Origin: Alteraurantiacibacter buctensis
Lineage (GTDB): Bacteria; Pseudomonadota; Alphaproteobacteria; Sphingomonadales; Sphingomonadaceae
Length of the DNA: 64,000 nt
Reading direction: 5' to 3'
Assembly (NCBI RefSeq): GCF_009827655.1
Contig: NZ_WTYV01000001.1
Location: 868,001-932,000, forward strand
Made by a program: the position numbers and the translations under genes. Below the pieces are notes generated by a model. The model made no database searches. It was not told the DNA's origin and saw only the letters and a program-made list of their open reading frames with translations. Positions 53,738-63,430 of the stretch are shown piece after piece (position 1 is the first letter of the stretch; each line of letters begins with the position of its first letter).

Positions 53738-53778
53738 GGTACCGGTCCTTCGAAGGTTATGGCCTATAACTACGTAGT
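53738..53778 (-). promoter_or_regulatory. Palindrome-dense leader of metK
   Basis: In 41 nt upstream of the metK ATG there are CGGTACCG/ACCGGT, CCTTCGAAGG (53747-53756), GTTAT-N5-ATAAC (53756-53770) and ACTACGTAGT (53769-53778), each perfect. The likely Shine-Dalgarno AAGGA lies at the edge of the CCTTCGAAGG stem. It could be a structured leader; it does not match a SAM riboswitch I can name. Confidence 0.4.
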
Positions 53779-53783
53779 CGGGT

Positions 53784-55409
53784 CTAAGGGCGGGCTTGCC
53801 GCAATGCAACAAGAGCCAGCAGCAGAAAAAGTGCGGCCCACGATAGCGCCAGCATGTTGCCCAGGCGGGCGAACAGCGTGGGCGGCAGCGCGGGCGGCAC
53901 CAGGGTATCGATCCGGCCAGCCTCTCCGGTGGCCAGGAAGTGGCGGACCACGCCGTGCGCATCGATTACGCCGGAGATGCCGCTGGGGGTGGCACGGATC
54001 ACCGGCAAGCCCTCCTCGATCGCGCGCATCCGCGCCTGGGCAAAATGCTGCGGGGGGCCGGCCGCGCCGAACCATCCGTCGCTGGACCCGTTGCTGATGT
54101 AATCCGGCCGGTTATCGCCATCCACCACCTGGCCCGAGAAGATGATTTCATAGCAGATCTGCAACCCGGCCTTGCCGAAAGCCCCCAGGTCCATCGTCTG
54201 CGGGCCCGGGCCGGGCAGGAAATCGACCGATCCGGGCACCAGCCGCGAAAGGCCCAGCGGCTCCAGCAGGTCACGCATGGGCAGGTATTCGCCATAAGGC
54301 ACCAGGTGCGCCTTGTCGTAATAGCCGACCAATTGCCCGCTGCCGTCCACCGCCAGCACCGAATTGCGAGCGCCGCTGAGGCGGCGGTCCGCGCCGAATT
54401 CCAGCCGCTGGCCGCCGGTCAGCAGCATGGCATCGCGGCCGATGGCGCGGGCAATCAGGTAGCGGGCATAGACCGGCGAGCCGAGCGCGGTTGTGCGATC
54501 GTAATGGCGCTGCGGATACCCTTCCTCCAGGTAATCGGCCATGCCCGCTTCGGGCCACATCACCAGCCGCCGGGCGGGCGTGGCGTCAAACCCCACGGCG
54601 CGGCGCGACAGGTCGGTCAGCCGCTGGAAGTTGGCTTCGTAGAACAGCGGATCGTTGATGCGCGGCTGCGGAATGCCCGGCTGCACCACGGTAACCGGCA
54701 GGGTGCCATCCTCCTGCGCCGGCGCGGGCCAGTACATACCAGCCGTTACCAGCGCGGCGGCCAGGCCCGCAGGCAGCCAGCGCCGCTGCGCCAGCAGCAG
54801 GACCAGCCCGGCCCCCAGCAGCACTGCCAGCCCGGACAGGGCATAGGTGCCCATCACCGGCACCAGCGCCGCCAGCCCCGGCCGGTCGAACGGCCCCAGC
54901 AGCACCATGCCGAACGGGTTCCACGAATAGCCCGTGAAAACCCAGCTGCGCAGCCATTCGGCCACGATCCAGCAGCCGGCAAAGGCCAGCACGCTGGCGT
55001 GCCCGCCGCGTGTGCCCGCCAGCCGGCGCGCGCCAAACGCTGCCAGCATCGGATAGACGGCCAGGTACACCGCCAGCAGCGGTACCGCCGCCCAGCCCAG
55101 CACGGCGGGCATGTTCGCCTGGTAGGTAAAGGCCGTGGCGATCCAGTTGTTGCCCAGGGTGAAGTGGGCCCAGCCGAACAGCCAGCCCAGCCAGGCGGCC
55201 TGTTTGGGCGAGGAGGTATGCGGCAGCAGCCAGGCGAACAGGCCTATCGCCAGCAGGGCCAGCGGCCACAGGCCCAGCGGTACGAAGCCGGTGGCCGAAA
55301 CCACGCCCAGCGCCAGCGCGGCCCAGGCGGGACGGCGCAGCAGCGCGGCGCGCAATCGGCCAACCTTCAACGGCCCACCATTCAACGGCTCAGCGGCAGG
55401 CCCGGTCAT
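53784..55409 (-). CDS. lnt: Apolipoprotein N-acyltransferase
   Basis: A 541-residue inner-membrane enzyme adding the third acyl chain to lipoproteins. About six N-terminal membrane helices precede a nitrilase-like periplasmic domain with the catalytic Glu in MWPEAGMADYL, Lys in YYDKAHLVPYGEYLP and Cys in GLQICYEIIF. Translated just after the DUF4167 gene (15-nt gap). Complements lgt in the same window. Confidence 0.95.
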   Translation of the reverse strand: MTGPAAEPLNGGPLKVGRLRAALLRRPAWAALALGVVSATGFVPLGLWPLALLAIGLFAWLLPHTSSPKQAAWLGWLFGWAHFTLGNNWIATAFTYQANMPAVLGWAAVPLLAVYLAVYPMLAAFGARRLAGTRGGHASVLAFAGCWIVAEWLRSWVFTGYSWNPFGMVLLGPFDRPGLAALVPVMGTYALSGLAVLLGAGLVLLLAQRRWLPAGLAAALVTAGMYWPAPAQEDGTLPVTVVQPGIPQPRINDPLFYEANFQRLTDLSRRAVGFDATPARRLVMWPEAGMADYLEEGYPQRHYDRTTALGSPVYARYLIARAIGRDAMLLTGGQRLEFGADRRLSGARNSVLAVDGSGQLVGYYDKAHLVPYGEYLPMRDLLEPLGLSRLVPGSVDFLPGPGPQTMDLGAFGKAGLQICYEIIFSGQVVDGDNRPDYISNGSSDGWFGAAGPPQHFAQARMRAIEEGLPVIRATPSGISGVIDAHGVVRHFLATGEAGRIDTLVPPALPPTLFARLGNMLALSWAALFLLLALVALRQARP

Positions 55410-55424
55410 CGGGCGGGTCCAGGA

Positions 55425-56213
55425 TCAGCCGACAGCTTCCAGCGCCTCGCCGCCACCATCGCCTTCGCTCTTCTTGCGCGGAGTGCGGGTGCGGCGCGGC
55501 TTGGGAGCGGGAGCAGCCTCGGCGGTATCCACCGGCACGGCCGGCTCCTCCTCGGCTGCGGAGCGCGAGATCGACGGGGGCAGCATGCCCGGATCGAAGG
55601 TGGGCGCAGCTTCCTCGCCCGCGTCGGCACGGTTGCCATCGCGTTCGGCGCGGTTGTCCTCGCGGCGCGGGCGGCGTTCGTTGCGGCTGCGGTTGTCGCG
55701 ATCACGGTTGTCGCGCCCCTCGCGCCCCTCGCGCCCCTCGCGGTCGCGGCGCTGCTGGCGCGGGGCCAGGAAGGGGTTGGCCTCGTCCTCCACCGGATCG
55801 CCCTCGGTGCCGCGCGGCATTTCGGGTTCTTCGTCGTCACCCTGGGGTGCGCGCTCCTGGCGCTGCTGCTGCGGGCGGCGATCGCCGAAGCGGTCGTCCT
55901 CGAAATAGTCATCGCCATCGTCGGCCTCGCGGTCGCTGCGCTGGCGGCCCTGGCCCTGCTGCTCATCCTTCTGGGCCTTGGCATCGGCGATCACGCGGAA
56001 ATAGTGATCGGCGAACTGCAGGTAGTATTCGGTCTGCACCCGGTCGTCGTTCAGCGAGGCCTCGTGCGCCAGCTTGCGATACTTTTCCAGCATCTGCGGG
56101 GCATTGCCGCGTGCCCGACTGTCGATCCGGTTGACCGGATTGCCGCCTCCGCCGCCGCCACGATTGTTGCCGCGGCCGCGCCGACGATTGTTGTTATTGC
56201 GTTGGTTGTTCAA
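55425..56213 (-). CDS. DUF4167-domain, RGG-rich putative RNA-binding protein
   Basis: A 262-residue alphaproteobacterial protein. The N-terminus is Asn/Arg/Gly-rich (NNRRRGRGNNRGGGGGG). The conserved domain runs from about residue 30: RIDSRARGNAPQMLEKYRKL and TEYYLQFADHYFRVIADAK. The remainder is charged, low-complexity and repeats REG/RDN units. RGG content suggests RNA binding; function is not established. It begins a leftward lnt-metK run. Confidence 0.88.
   Translation of the reverse strand: MNNQRNNNNRRRGRGNNRGGGGGGNPVNRIDSRARGNAPQMLEKYRKLAHEASLNDDRVQTEYYLQFADHYFRVIADAKAQKDEQQGQGRQRSDREADDGDDYFEDDRFGDRRPQQQRQERAPQGDDEEPEMPRGTEGDPVEDEANPFLAPRQQRRDREGREGREGRDNRDRDNRSRNERRPRREDNRAERDGNRADAGEEAAPTFDPGMLPPSISRSAAEEEPAVPVDTAEAAPAPKPRRTRTPRKKSEGDGGGEALEAVG
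55712..55738. repeat. Three tandem 9-bp repeats inside the DUF4167 gene
   Basis: CGCGCCCCT occurs three times without gaps, coding for a repeated Arg-Glu-Gly tripeptide. In-frame unit changes would alter only the disordered tail, so the number may vary between strains. Confidence 0.8.
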
Positions 56214-56440
56214 AGGAAATTCGCTTCCTTATTGGGACCGGATGCTTGGTGTGCCGGTCACATGACCCCTCTAGGTCACAGCGCGCATGGTGCTGTGGTC
56301 TTGTCCGTGTTTGCGCCGGGAAAAGGGCGGTTGGCCGCCACTTACAGAGCAAATGTGGAGTTAGGCCCCGGGTGCAAGCATTCCCCTGCGCACCGCTGGC
56401 CTGAGACGGAGGTAGCCACTCGCACGGGGTTTGCCAAGTC

Positions 56441-57274
56441 CTAATCGGTGGAATGGCGCAGGACCACGGCGCGCGGACGGCCGGCCAGATCGGGGCGAAC
56501 CTCGCTGGAGAACCCGGCAACGGCGGCAATGGCGCTGACGGCGGGCCCCTGTGTATGGCCGATTTCCAGCACCGCGATCCCGTCCGGAGCAAGCAGCGCG
56601 GGCAGTTGCGGGATCAGGACGCGGTAGTCGTCCAGCCCCTCCGGCCCGGCGAACAGCGCGCCTGCGGGTTCGTGGTCACGCACGGCGGGATCGAGCGGGG
56701 CGTCGGCCTCCACATAGGGCGGGTTGGCCAGGATGAGGTCGAAGTGCCCCAGGCCTGCCGCCCAGCCGGGCTGGTTCCAGTCGGCCTCCACCAACCGCGC
56801 GCGACCGGCGAGGCCCAGAGCTGCGGCATTGCCGCGCGCCACGGCCAGCGCGCCGGGGGAGCAATCGATGCCCATGCCGGTTGCAGCAGGGCACTCGGCC
56901 AGCACGGTCAGCAGCAGCGCGCCGGTGCCGGTGCCGCAATCGAGCACGTGCTGCGGTGAGGGGTATGCGGCAAGTGCGGTCTCCACCACGCTCTCGCTGT
57001 CGGCGCGCGGGATCAGCGTGGCGGGGGTGACGCGGAACGGGCGGCCATAAAACTCCTGGTTGCCCACGATATAGGCGACCGGTTCGTGCCCCGCGCGCCG
57101 CTCCACCAAGGCGGCAAACATGGCGGGTTCCTGCGCGTCCATGTGCCGCAGCAGCAGGTCGGACCGCGACACGCCCAGCGCATGAGCCATCAGCACCTCG
57201 GCATCCAGCCGCGCGGTATCGCTGGTGGCGGCGAGGCGGGCGGCGGCGGCGCGCAAGGCTGCCGCAATGGTCAC
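56441..57274 (-). CDS. prmC: Peptide chain release factor N5-glutamine methyltransferase
   Basis: A 277-residue SAM methyltransferase modifying the GGQ glutamine of release factors. N-terminal helical substrate domain, then [18 protein letters not shown] (SAM loop; D-C-G-T-G) and the catalytic [12 protein letters not shown]. The GTG start overlaps the prfA stop by 4 nt, coupling it to its substrate gene. Confidence 0.94.
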   Translation of the reverse strand: MTIAAALRAAAARLAATSDTARLDAEVLMAHALGVSRSDLLLRHMDAQEPAMFAALVERRAGHEPVAYIVGNQEFYGRPFRVTPATLIPRADSESVVETALAAYPSPQHVLDCGTGTGALLLTVLAECPAATGMGIDCSPGALAVARGNAAALGLAGRARLVEADWNQPGWAAGLGHFDLILANPPYVEADAPLDPAVRDHEPAGALFAGPEGLDDYRVLIPQLPALLAPDGIAVLEIGHTQGPAVSAIAAVAGFSSEVRPDLAGRPRAVVLRHSTD

Positions 57275-58338
57275 TCGCCCAGCGCCGCCAGCCGCTTGGC
57301 CTCGTCCTCGGTGGTGAGGGCGTCGATCAGTTCGCCGAGGCCCGTGCCTTCGAGAATTTCCGGCAGCTTGTGCAGGGTCAGGCCGATGCGGTGATCGGTC
57401 ACCCGACCCTGTGGGAAGTTGTAGGTGCGGATGCGTTCGGAACGGTCGCCGCTGCCGACCATCGCCTTTCTCGCCTCGGCCTCGGCCCCGTGGGCTTCGG
57501 CGCGGCGGGCTTCGTAAAGCCGGGCGCGCAGCACCTGCATGGCCTTGGCGCGGTTCTTGTGCTGGCTGCGCTCGTCCTGCATCGCCACCACGATGCCGGT
57601 GGGCACGTGGGTGATGCGCACCGCCGAATCGGTGGTGTTGACGTGCTGGCCGCCCGCCCCGCTGGAGCGGTAGATATCGATCCTCAGGTCATTATCGTCG
57701 ATCGTCATGTCGACTTCGCTGGGTTCGGGCAGCACGGCCACGGTGGCGGCACTGGTGTGGATGCGCCCGCCGCTTTCGGTGACGGGCACGCGCTGCACGC
57801 GGTGGACCCCGCTTTCGAACTTCAGCTTGCGGAACACGTTCTGGCCGGTGACGTTGGCGACGATTTCCTTGAACCCGCCCACTTCGCTGGCGTTCATCGA
57901 GACGGGTTCGACCTTCCACCCCTGTGTAGCGGCAAAGCGTTCGTACATCCGGTACAGGTCGCCCGCGAACAGCGCCGCCTCGTCGCCCCCGGTCCCGGCG
58001 CGGATTTCCAGCATGGCGGGGCGGGCATCGGCCTCGTCTCGCGGCAGCATGGCGAGGCTCAGGGCGCGTTCTGCTGCCGGCAGGCGCTGCCTGAGGTCGG
58101 CCAGCTCCTCCTCGGCCATGGCCTTCATCTCGGGGTCGCCAAGCATCTCGGTCAGGCTCACCTGCTCCTCGCGCATGGCCTGCACCTCGGCGGCGGCCTT
58201 GGCCACCGGCTCCAGCTCGGCATAGTCGCGGCTGGCCTGGACGAAGGCCTCGCCCTCCAGCTGGCCGGACGCCATGCGCGCTTCCAGCTCCGCAAAGCGG
58301 TGTGCGATTTGCTGGAGGCGGTCGGCGGGGAGGGTCAC
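57271..58338 (-). CDS. prfA: Peptide chain release factor 1
   Basis: A 355-residue RF1. The codon-recognition region contains the PVTESGG-type tripeptide context ([15 protein letters not shown]), and the catalytic loop is [17 protein letters not shown]. Full length. Downstream prmC overlaps by 4 nt; hisS lies upstream across a REP-like pair. Confidence 0.97.
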   Translation of the reverse strand: MTLPADRLQQIAHRFAELEARMASGQLEGEAFVQASRDYAELEPVAKAAAEVQAMREEQVSLTEMLGDPEMKAMAEEELADLRQRLPAAERALSLAMLPRDEADARPAMLEIRAGTGGDEAALFAGDLYRMYERFAATQGWKVEPVSMNASEVGGFKEIVANVTGQNVFRKLKFESGVHRVQRVPVTESGGRIHTSAATVAVLPEPSEVDMTIDDNDLRIDIYRSSGAGGQHVNTTDSAVRITHVPTGIVVAMQDERSQHKNRAKAMQVLRARLYEARRAEAHGAEAEARKAMVGSGDRSERIRTYNFPQGRVTDHRIGLTLHKLPEILEGTGLGELIDALTTEDEAKRLAALGE

Positions 58339-58355
58339 TGTGGTTCTCTACTCAA

Positions 58356-58443
58356 CGTCATCTCGGACTTAATCCGGGATCAGGCTTTCTACCGGCGGCG
58401 GTGGAAAAAGAATGCTGGACCCCGGATTAAGTCCGGGGTGACG
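58356..58443. repeat. REP-like inverted pair between hisS and prfA
   Basis: Two copies of a palindromic unit face each other. The left copy (58356-58381) reads CGTCATCTCGGACTTAATCC then GGGATC. The right copy (58418-58443) is its inverse, with GGATTAAGTCCGGGGTGACG. They differ at only a few positions and are separated by 36 nt. Each copy is itself a hairpin around ACTTAAT, and the two together can form one larger stem. This resembles small dispersed repeats of alphaproteobacterial intergenic regions. Confidence 0.75.
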
Positions 58444-58453
58444 AATGGGTTTG

Positions 58454-59749
58454 CTAGCCCTCGCCTGACAAGCTGTCATATGGGGCAGGCAGACGCCCAA
58501 GGATCGACCAAAGGTCGCTCATTGCGTCCTCAGGGCCAGCCTTCAGGTTGGTCAAATGCAACACGTCTCCGCTGCTTTCGGCCTTCCTGACATACAGAAT
58601 TGCATCAACGTTTTCCCTCTTCGCCTTCTCCGCAAGCTTTTTGCCCTGCCCGCGATAGTAAGTCCAAACATAGAACTTTCCATTCGCAGTGGATCGCAAG
58701 CACGATGCAATGCGGTCAGCTTCCTCACGCATTTCAGGATGATCGGGAACTATAGCGAATACCGGCGTCGGATCGAACTCAACGTCCTCTCCCCCCACCA
58801 GCATCGCCAGCCGCTCGATGCCCGCAGCCCAGCCCACCGCCGGAGTGGCAGACCCACCCAGCGATTCCATCAGCCCGTCATAGCGCCCGCCGCCCAGCAC
58901 GGTGCCTTGTGCGCCCAGCCGGTCGGTGACGAATTCGAACGCGGTGTGGCGGTAATAGTCGAGGCCGCGCACAAGGGCGGGGTTGCGGGTCCAGGCCACC
59001 CCCGCGGCGTCCAGACCGCTGGTCACGGCGGCGAAGAAATCCTGCGCCTCGCTGCTCAGGAACTGGTCGATCTGCGGCGCATCGCCCACGAAGGCCTTGT
59101 CGCGCGGGTCCTTGCTGTCGAGGATGCGCAGGGGGTTCTTCTCCAGCCGCTCCTGCGAATCTTCGGAAAGCTGATCCCGCACCCCGGCAAAATGCTCGAT
59201 CAACGCTGTCCGCCACGCCTCGCGGCTGTCGCCATCGCCCAGGGTGTTGAGGTTGAGCACCACGCCATCGGCAATGCCCAGTTCCTTCAGCAACTGGTCG
59301 GCCATGGCCAGCAGCTCCACATCGGCCTGCGGTTCGGCCGCGCCGATCACTTCGGCGTCGAGCTGGTGGAACTGGCGATAGCGGCCCTTCTGCGGGCGCT
59401 CGTAGCGGAACAGCGGGCCGTGGGTGGCCACCTTCAGCGGGGCATACTGCTGCCAGCCATCGGTGAGGTAGGCCCGGGCGATGCCGGCGGTGAATTCGGG
59501 CCGCAGCGTCAGGCTTTCGCCGCCGCGATCATCGAACGAATACATTTCCTTCGACACGACATCAGTCGTCTCGCCCAGACTGCGGGCGAACACCTCGGTC
59601 TTCTCGAACACCGGCATTTCCACGCGGCGGAAGCGGTAGAGCTTGCGCACCCGCTCGAAGGTCTCGACCACGTGGGCGAAGGCCTCGGCCTCGGCGCCGA
59701 AAATGTCCTGGGTGCCACGGATGGCTTGCGGGGTCTGGGGTTTGGCCAT
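58454..59749 (-). CDS. hisS: Histidyl-tRNA synthetase
   Basis: A 431-residue class II synthetase. [15 protein letters not shown], motif 2 [20 protein letters not shown], the histidine signature [18 protein letters not shown] and motif 3 [15 protein letters not shown] are intact. ATG 59749 precedes [15 protein letters not shown]. The C-terminal anticodon-binding part (about 58480-58750) is clearly less GC-rich than the rest (roughly 51% by counting 58561-58740), suggesting a mosaic gene. Confidence 0.95.
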   Translation of the reverse strand: MAKPQTPQAIRGTQDIFGAEAEAFAHVVETFERVRKLYRFRRVEMPVFEKTEVFARSLGETTDVVSKEMYSFDDRGGESLTLRPEFTAGIARAYLTDGWQQYAPLKVATHGPLFRYERPQKGRYRQFHQLDAEVIGAAEPQADVELLAMADQLLKELGIADGVVLNLNTLGDGDSREAWRTALIEHFAGVRDQLSEDSQERLEKNPLRILDSKDPRDKAFVGDAPQIDQFLSSEAQDFFAAVTSGLDAAGVAWTRNPALVRGLDYYRHTAFEFVTDRLGAQGTVLGGGRYDGLMESLGGSATPAVGWAAGIERLAMLVGGEDVEFDPTPVFAIVPDHPEMREEADRIASCLRSTANGKFYVWTYYRGQGKKLAEKAKRENVDAILYVRKAESSGDVLHLTNLKAGPEDAMSDLWSILGRLPAPYDSLSGEG

Positions 59750-59867
59750 GTCGCGCCCTCTAGTGGCTTTTGCGCCCCTCGCCAATTCCCTGCTGTTTGA
59801 CCCCCGTCAACGCGCGCCCGCCTGCCAGCGGTCATTTGCCACAGTCAAACAAGTGGAGAGACGACTC

Positions 59868-61340
59868 ATGGCCCATTTCCCCAACACCCCCGGCCAGACC
59901 GGCGTGCTGCGCCCGCTGCGGCTGGAAGGCGATATCCTTGACCTGGAGGTGGAGGGCGAGATCCCCAGCCAGCTCAACGGCACCTTCCACCGCGTCCACC
60001 CCGATGCGCAGTTCCCGCCCAAGTTCGAGAACGACCAGTTCTTCAACGGCGATGGCATGGTCAGCATGTTCCGCTTCCACGATGGCAAGGTGGATTTCCG
60101 CCAGCGCTATGCCCAGACCGACAAGTGGAAGGTGGAGCGCGCCGCGGGCAAGAGCCTGTTCGGCGCCTATCGCAACCCGCTGACCGATGACGAAAGCGTG
60201 CAGGGCATGATCCGCGGCACGGCCAACACCAACGTGATGGTCCACGCCGGCAAGCTCTATGCGATGAAGGAAGACAGCCCCTGCCTGATCATGGACCCGC
60301 TGACGCTGGAAACCGAGGGCTACACCGATTTCGGCGGGAAGATCAAAAACCAGACCTTCAACGCCCACGCCAAGATCGACCCGGTCACCGGCAACATGTG
60401 CAACTTCGGCTATGCGGCAACAGGCCTGTTCACCACCGATTGCAGCTATTTCGAGATCGATCCCGCCGGCAACGTGCTGTTCGAGACGTTCTTCGAGGTG
60501 CCGTACTACTGCATGATGCACGACTTCGGGGTGACGCAGGACTACTTCGTGCTGCACATCGTGCCGTGCACCGGCAACTGGGAACGGCTGCGCGCGGGCA
60601 AGCCGCACTTCGGCTTCGACAAGACCTTGCCGGTGTGGCTGGGCGTGCTGCCGCGCGGGTCCGGCGTGACCGGCAAGGACATGCGCTGGTTCAAGGCGCC
60701 CAAGACGATCTTCGCCAGCCACGTGATGAACGCCTTCCAGGATGGCACGAAGATCCACTTCGACGTGCCCCAGGCGGAAGGCAACAGCTTCCCCTTCTTC
60801 CCCGACATCCACGATGACAGCTTCGATCCGGTGGCGGCGCTGCCCTATCTGCACCGCTGGACGGTGGACATGGGATCGAACAGCGAGGAGTTCTCCTCGG
60901 TCACCAGGCTGACCACCTGGATCGACGAGTTCCCCCGGCTGGACGAGCGCTATGTCGGCCAGGCCTATCGCCACGGCTGGGGCCTGGTGATGGACCCGGA
61001 AATGCCGATGGACTTCCTGCGCGGGCGCGCATCGGGCTTCAAGATGAACAAGATCGGCCACTGGGACCACGCCACCGGCAAGGAAGACTGCTGGTGGGCC
61101 GGCCCCGAATCGATCGTGCAGGAACCGTGCTTCGTGCCCCGCCACAAGGACAGCGCGGAAGGCGATGGCTATATCATCGCCCTCGTCGACAACCTGATCA
61201 CCAACTATTCCGACCTGGTGGTGCTGGATGCCCTGCGCCTGGCAGATGGGCCGATCGCGCGGGCCAAGCTGCCGATCCGCCTGCGCAGCGGCCTGCACGG
61301 CAACTGGGCGGATGCCAGCAAGCTGCCGCTGGCAGCATGA
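59868..61340 (+). CDS. Carotenoid cleavage oxygenase family, lignostilbene dioxygenase-like
   Basis: A 490-residue beta-propeller, non-haem iron dioxygenase. [20 protein letters not shown] and [20 protein letters not shown] open the family domain. Candidate iron histidines lie in [35 protein letters not shown] and the C-terminal GLHGNW. Sphingomonad members cleave stilbenes from lignin (LSD/NOV) or carotenoids. GGAGAG precedes ATG 59868. Divergent from hisS; convergent with an LLM oxidoreductase. Confidence 0.92.
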   Translation: MAHFPNTPGQTGVLRPLRLEGDILDLEVEGEIPSQLNGTFHRVHPDAQFPPKFENDQFFNGDGMVSMFRFHDGKVDFRQRYAQTDKWKVERAAGKSLFGAYRNPLTDDESVQGMIRGTANTNVMVHAGKLYAMKEDSPCLIMDPLTLETEGYTDFGGKIKNQTFNAHAKIDPVTGNMCNFGYAATGLFTTDCSYFEIDPAGNVLFETFFEVPYYCMMHDFGVTQDYFVLHIVPCTGNWERLRAGKPHFGFDKTLPVWLGVLPRGSGVTGKDMRWFKAPKTIFASHVMNAFQDGTKIHFDVPQAEGNSFPFFPDIHDDSFDPVAALPYLHRWTVDMGSNSEEFSSVTRLTTWIDEFPRLDERYVGQAYRHGWGLVMDPEMPMDFLRGRASGFKMNKIGHWDHATGKEDCWWAGPESIVQEPCFVPRHKDSAEGDGYIIALVDNLITNYSDLVVLDALRLADGPIARAKLPIRLRSGLHGNWADASKLPLAA

Positions 61341-61388
61341 CCGGATAAGCCCCTCGGGTCGCATCCAAGGGTGTATGGGGGACAAAGG

Positions 61389-61424
61389 AAAGGCCCGGCC
61401 GGCGGGGACGCCAGCCGGGCCTTT
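61389..61424. terminator. Shared terminator of two convergent genes
   Basis: AAAGGCCCGGC (61389-61399) pairs perfectly with GCCGGGCCTTT (61414-61424). It has T-rich ends on both strands and lies 49 nt past each neighbouring gene, serving both. Confidence 0.85.
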
Positions 61425-61472
61425 CTGCTGCAGCCAGGGGCGCTCTCTCCCTCGCCCCGGCGCAAGCGATCC

Positions 61473-62582
61473 CTATTCGGCGGCCTCCAGGAAGCGTTCG
61501 TCGATGCTTTCCTCGGCCTCCCAGCTCTTCAGCTCGGGCAGGACCTTGGCGGCGAACAGTTCCATGTTGGCGCGCGCCTCGTCCTGCGGCATCCCGCCGT
61601 AGTAGACGTGCGGGAAGAAGCCCTGCGGTTTGAACTGCTCCTTCAGCTCCCACATCCGCTCAAGGATCATCTGCGGGGTGCCGGTTACCGCGCCCTTGGC
61701 AAAGTTCTCGACATAGGGCTCGATCTGGTCGGGGCTGAGGACCATGTTTTCGTACTGCTCGTAGCCCTTGATGTGCGGGAACTTGCCGGGCGTATCCAGG
61801 TGATAGTTGCGGATCGCCGCGCGCATGGTGTTGCCCAGGTACTTCTCGCCCTGCTCCTGCGCGAAATCGGCGCTTTCGTGGACGTAGTAGTTGCCGCCCA
61901 GCAGCGGCGGGGGCGGCGTGGTGCCGGGGCCGTTCACCTCGGCCCAGACCTCGGCATATTTGTCGGGCTTCGCGTCGGCCCCGCGCTGGGGCAGCATCAG
62001 GATCATGTTGCCGCAGCCGTGGCGGGCGGCGGTGTACATCGAGGAGCCCGACAGGCTGCCGCAGAACTTGCGGCCTTCAAAGCTCTTGACCGGGCCGGGG
62101 CGCAGGGTCTGGCGCGGGATCGTGCCGAAAGCGCCCTCGCCCTCGATCACGCCGGTTTCCAGCGCGGGCAGGACCACGTCGAGGATATCGTTATAGAGCG
62201 CGCGGCTCTGGTTCATGTCGATCCCCAGGCCGGCAAATTCGTGCTGCGCCAGCCCGCCGCCGAAGCCCAGGATGGCCCGCCCGTTCGACAGGATATCGAG
62301 GTTGATGATCTTCTCGGCCAGCCGCGCCGGGTTGTGCCACGGCACGATGATGCACTGGGTGCCCAGCTTTACCCGCCTTGTGCGACCGGCAATGTAGGTC
62401 AGCAGTTGCAGCGGGTCGTTCGACATCGAGTAGTCGGAAAAATGGTGTTCCGTGATCCACACCGAATCGAAGCCCAACTCCTCGGCATAGATCAGGTTTT
62501 CCACTTCCTCGCGCACGAAGCGGGCATCGTTGTAGGCAGTGCCGCGCTGGTGGGCGAAGCCGCTCGCAAGACCGGTGTGCAT
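61473..62582 (-). CDS. LLM-class flavin-dependent oxidoreductase
   Basis: A 369-residue luciferase-like monooxygenase. Near the N-terminus are ARFVREEVENLIYAEELGFD and SVWITEHHFSDYSMSNDPLQ; then VKLGTQCIIVPWHNPARLAEK and GRAILGFGGGLAQHEFAGLG. The HWEHHF-like segment and GFGGG loop are typical of FMN binding. A GGAGAGAGGAG stretch precedes the ATG. Substrate unknown. Confidence 0.9.
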   Translation of the reverse strand: MHTGLASGFAHQRGTAYNDARFVREEVENLIYAEELGFDSVWITEHHFSDYSMSNDPLQLLTYIAGRTRRVKLGTQCIIVPWHNPARLAEKIINLDILSNGRAILGFGGGLAQHEFAGLGIDMNQSRALYNDILDVVLPALETGVIEGEGAFGTIPRQTLRPGPVKSFEGRKFCGSLSGSSMYTAARHGCGNMILMLPQRGADAKPDKYAEVWAEVNGPGTTPPPPLLGGNYYVHESADFAQEQGEKYLGNTMRAAIRNYHLDTPGKFPHIKGYEQYENMVLSPDQIEPYVENFAKGAVTGTPQMILERMWELKEQFKPQGFFPHVYYGGMPQDEARANMELFAAKVLPELKSWEAEESIDERFLEAAE

Positions 62583-62783
62583 GGGCCAGCTCTCCTCTCT
62601 CCCGAACCATTGCAGGCGGAGCCGTTGGCCCGACTCCCGTCACCGCAATGATCACGGGCGTTACAATGGCGGCAAATTTACCCGCTGGCAATTGACCTGT
62701 GGCATTGCCCGCATGGCTGGGCTAACGCACGCCCGGTTTTGGGAGGGGATGCCGCAAACACCTGCAAACAGGGACCGACATCC

Positions 62784-63323
62784 ATGCGTATCGAGTTTAT
62801 TCCTGCGGGCGACAATCCGCCCGACAGCCTCAATGTGATCATCGAGGTGCCGACCGGCGGGGAACCGGTGAAGTACGAGTTCGACAAGGAAAGCGGCGCC
62901 CTGTTCGTGGACCGCATCCTGCACACGCCGATGCGCTATCCGGCGAACTATGGCTTCGTGCCGCACACCCTGTCGCCCGATGGCGACCCGCTGGATGCGC
63001 TGGTGATCGCGCGCAGCCCGTTCATCCCCGGCTGCGTGGTCCGCGCCCGCCCCATCGGCGTGCTCAACCTGGAAGACGAGCATGGCGGTGACGAGAAGCT
63101 GATCTGCGTGCCGGTCGATTCGACCTTCCCGTACTATTCGGACGTGGGCGAGCGGCAGGACCTGCCCAGCATCGTGCTGCAGCAGATCGAGCACTTCTTC
63201 ACCCATTACAAGGACCTGGAAGCCGAAAAGTGGGTCCGCGTGGGCGCCTGGGGCGATGCCGCCGAGGCGCGCCGGGTGACGGTCGAGGCGATCGAGCGCT
63301 ACCACGCCGCCAAGAAGGACTGA
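62784..63323 (+). CDS. ppa: Soluble inorganic pyrophosphatase
   Basis: A 179-residue family I pyrophosphatase. KYEFDKESGALFVDR, MRYPANYGFVPHTLSPDGDPLD and LEDEHGGDEKLICVP contain the metal-binding Asp residues (DGDPLDAL) and active-site Lys/Tyr. ATG 62784 gives the usual N-terminus MRIEFIPAGDNPP. Confidence 0.97.
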   Translation: MRIEFIPAGDNPPDSLNVIIEVPTGGEPVKYEFDKESGALFVDRILHTPMRYPANYGFVPHTLSPDGDPLDALVIARSPFIPGCVVRARPIGVLNLEDEHGGDEKLICVPVDSTFPYYSDVGERQDLPSIVLQQIEHFFTHYKDLEAEKWVRVGAWGDAAEARRVTVEAIERYHAAKKD

Positions 63324-63335
63324 GGGGCAGATAAG

Positions 63336-63372
63336 CGAACGGCCCCGCAACCCCCCGTTGCGGGACCGTTCG
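63336..63372. terminator. Long hairpin after ppa
   Basis: CGAACGG-C-CCCGCAAC (63336-63351) pairs with GTTGCGGG-A-CCGTTCG (63357-63372), 15 pairs with one mismatch. It sits 13 nt after the ppa stop. No T-run follows, so termination may be hairpin-only or mRNA 3' protection. Confidence 0.6.
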
Positions 63373-63430
63373 TCCCCCCAAAATCATGTGGCCAAAACCG
63401 TTTGGCCGAAACCGTATGGCCGGTGATGCT

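Noticed and set aside
53734-53783. SAM riboswitch before metK
   Set aside because: The spacer is only 50 nt and I could not align it with SAM-I, SAM-II or SAM/SAH conserved cores; it is described as an unassigned palindromic leader.
55700-55745. CRISPR-like or minisatellite array
   Set aside because: Only three 9-bp units, in frame inside a low-complexity coding region, without spacers.
63336-63372. Transposon end or attachment site after ppa
   Set aside because: A single hairpin immediately after the stop, with no direct repeats or transposase, is better explained as an mRNA 3' structure.
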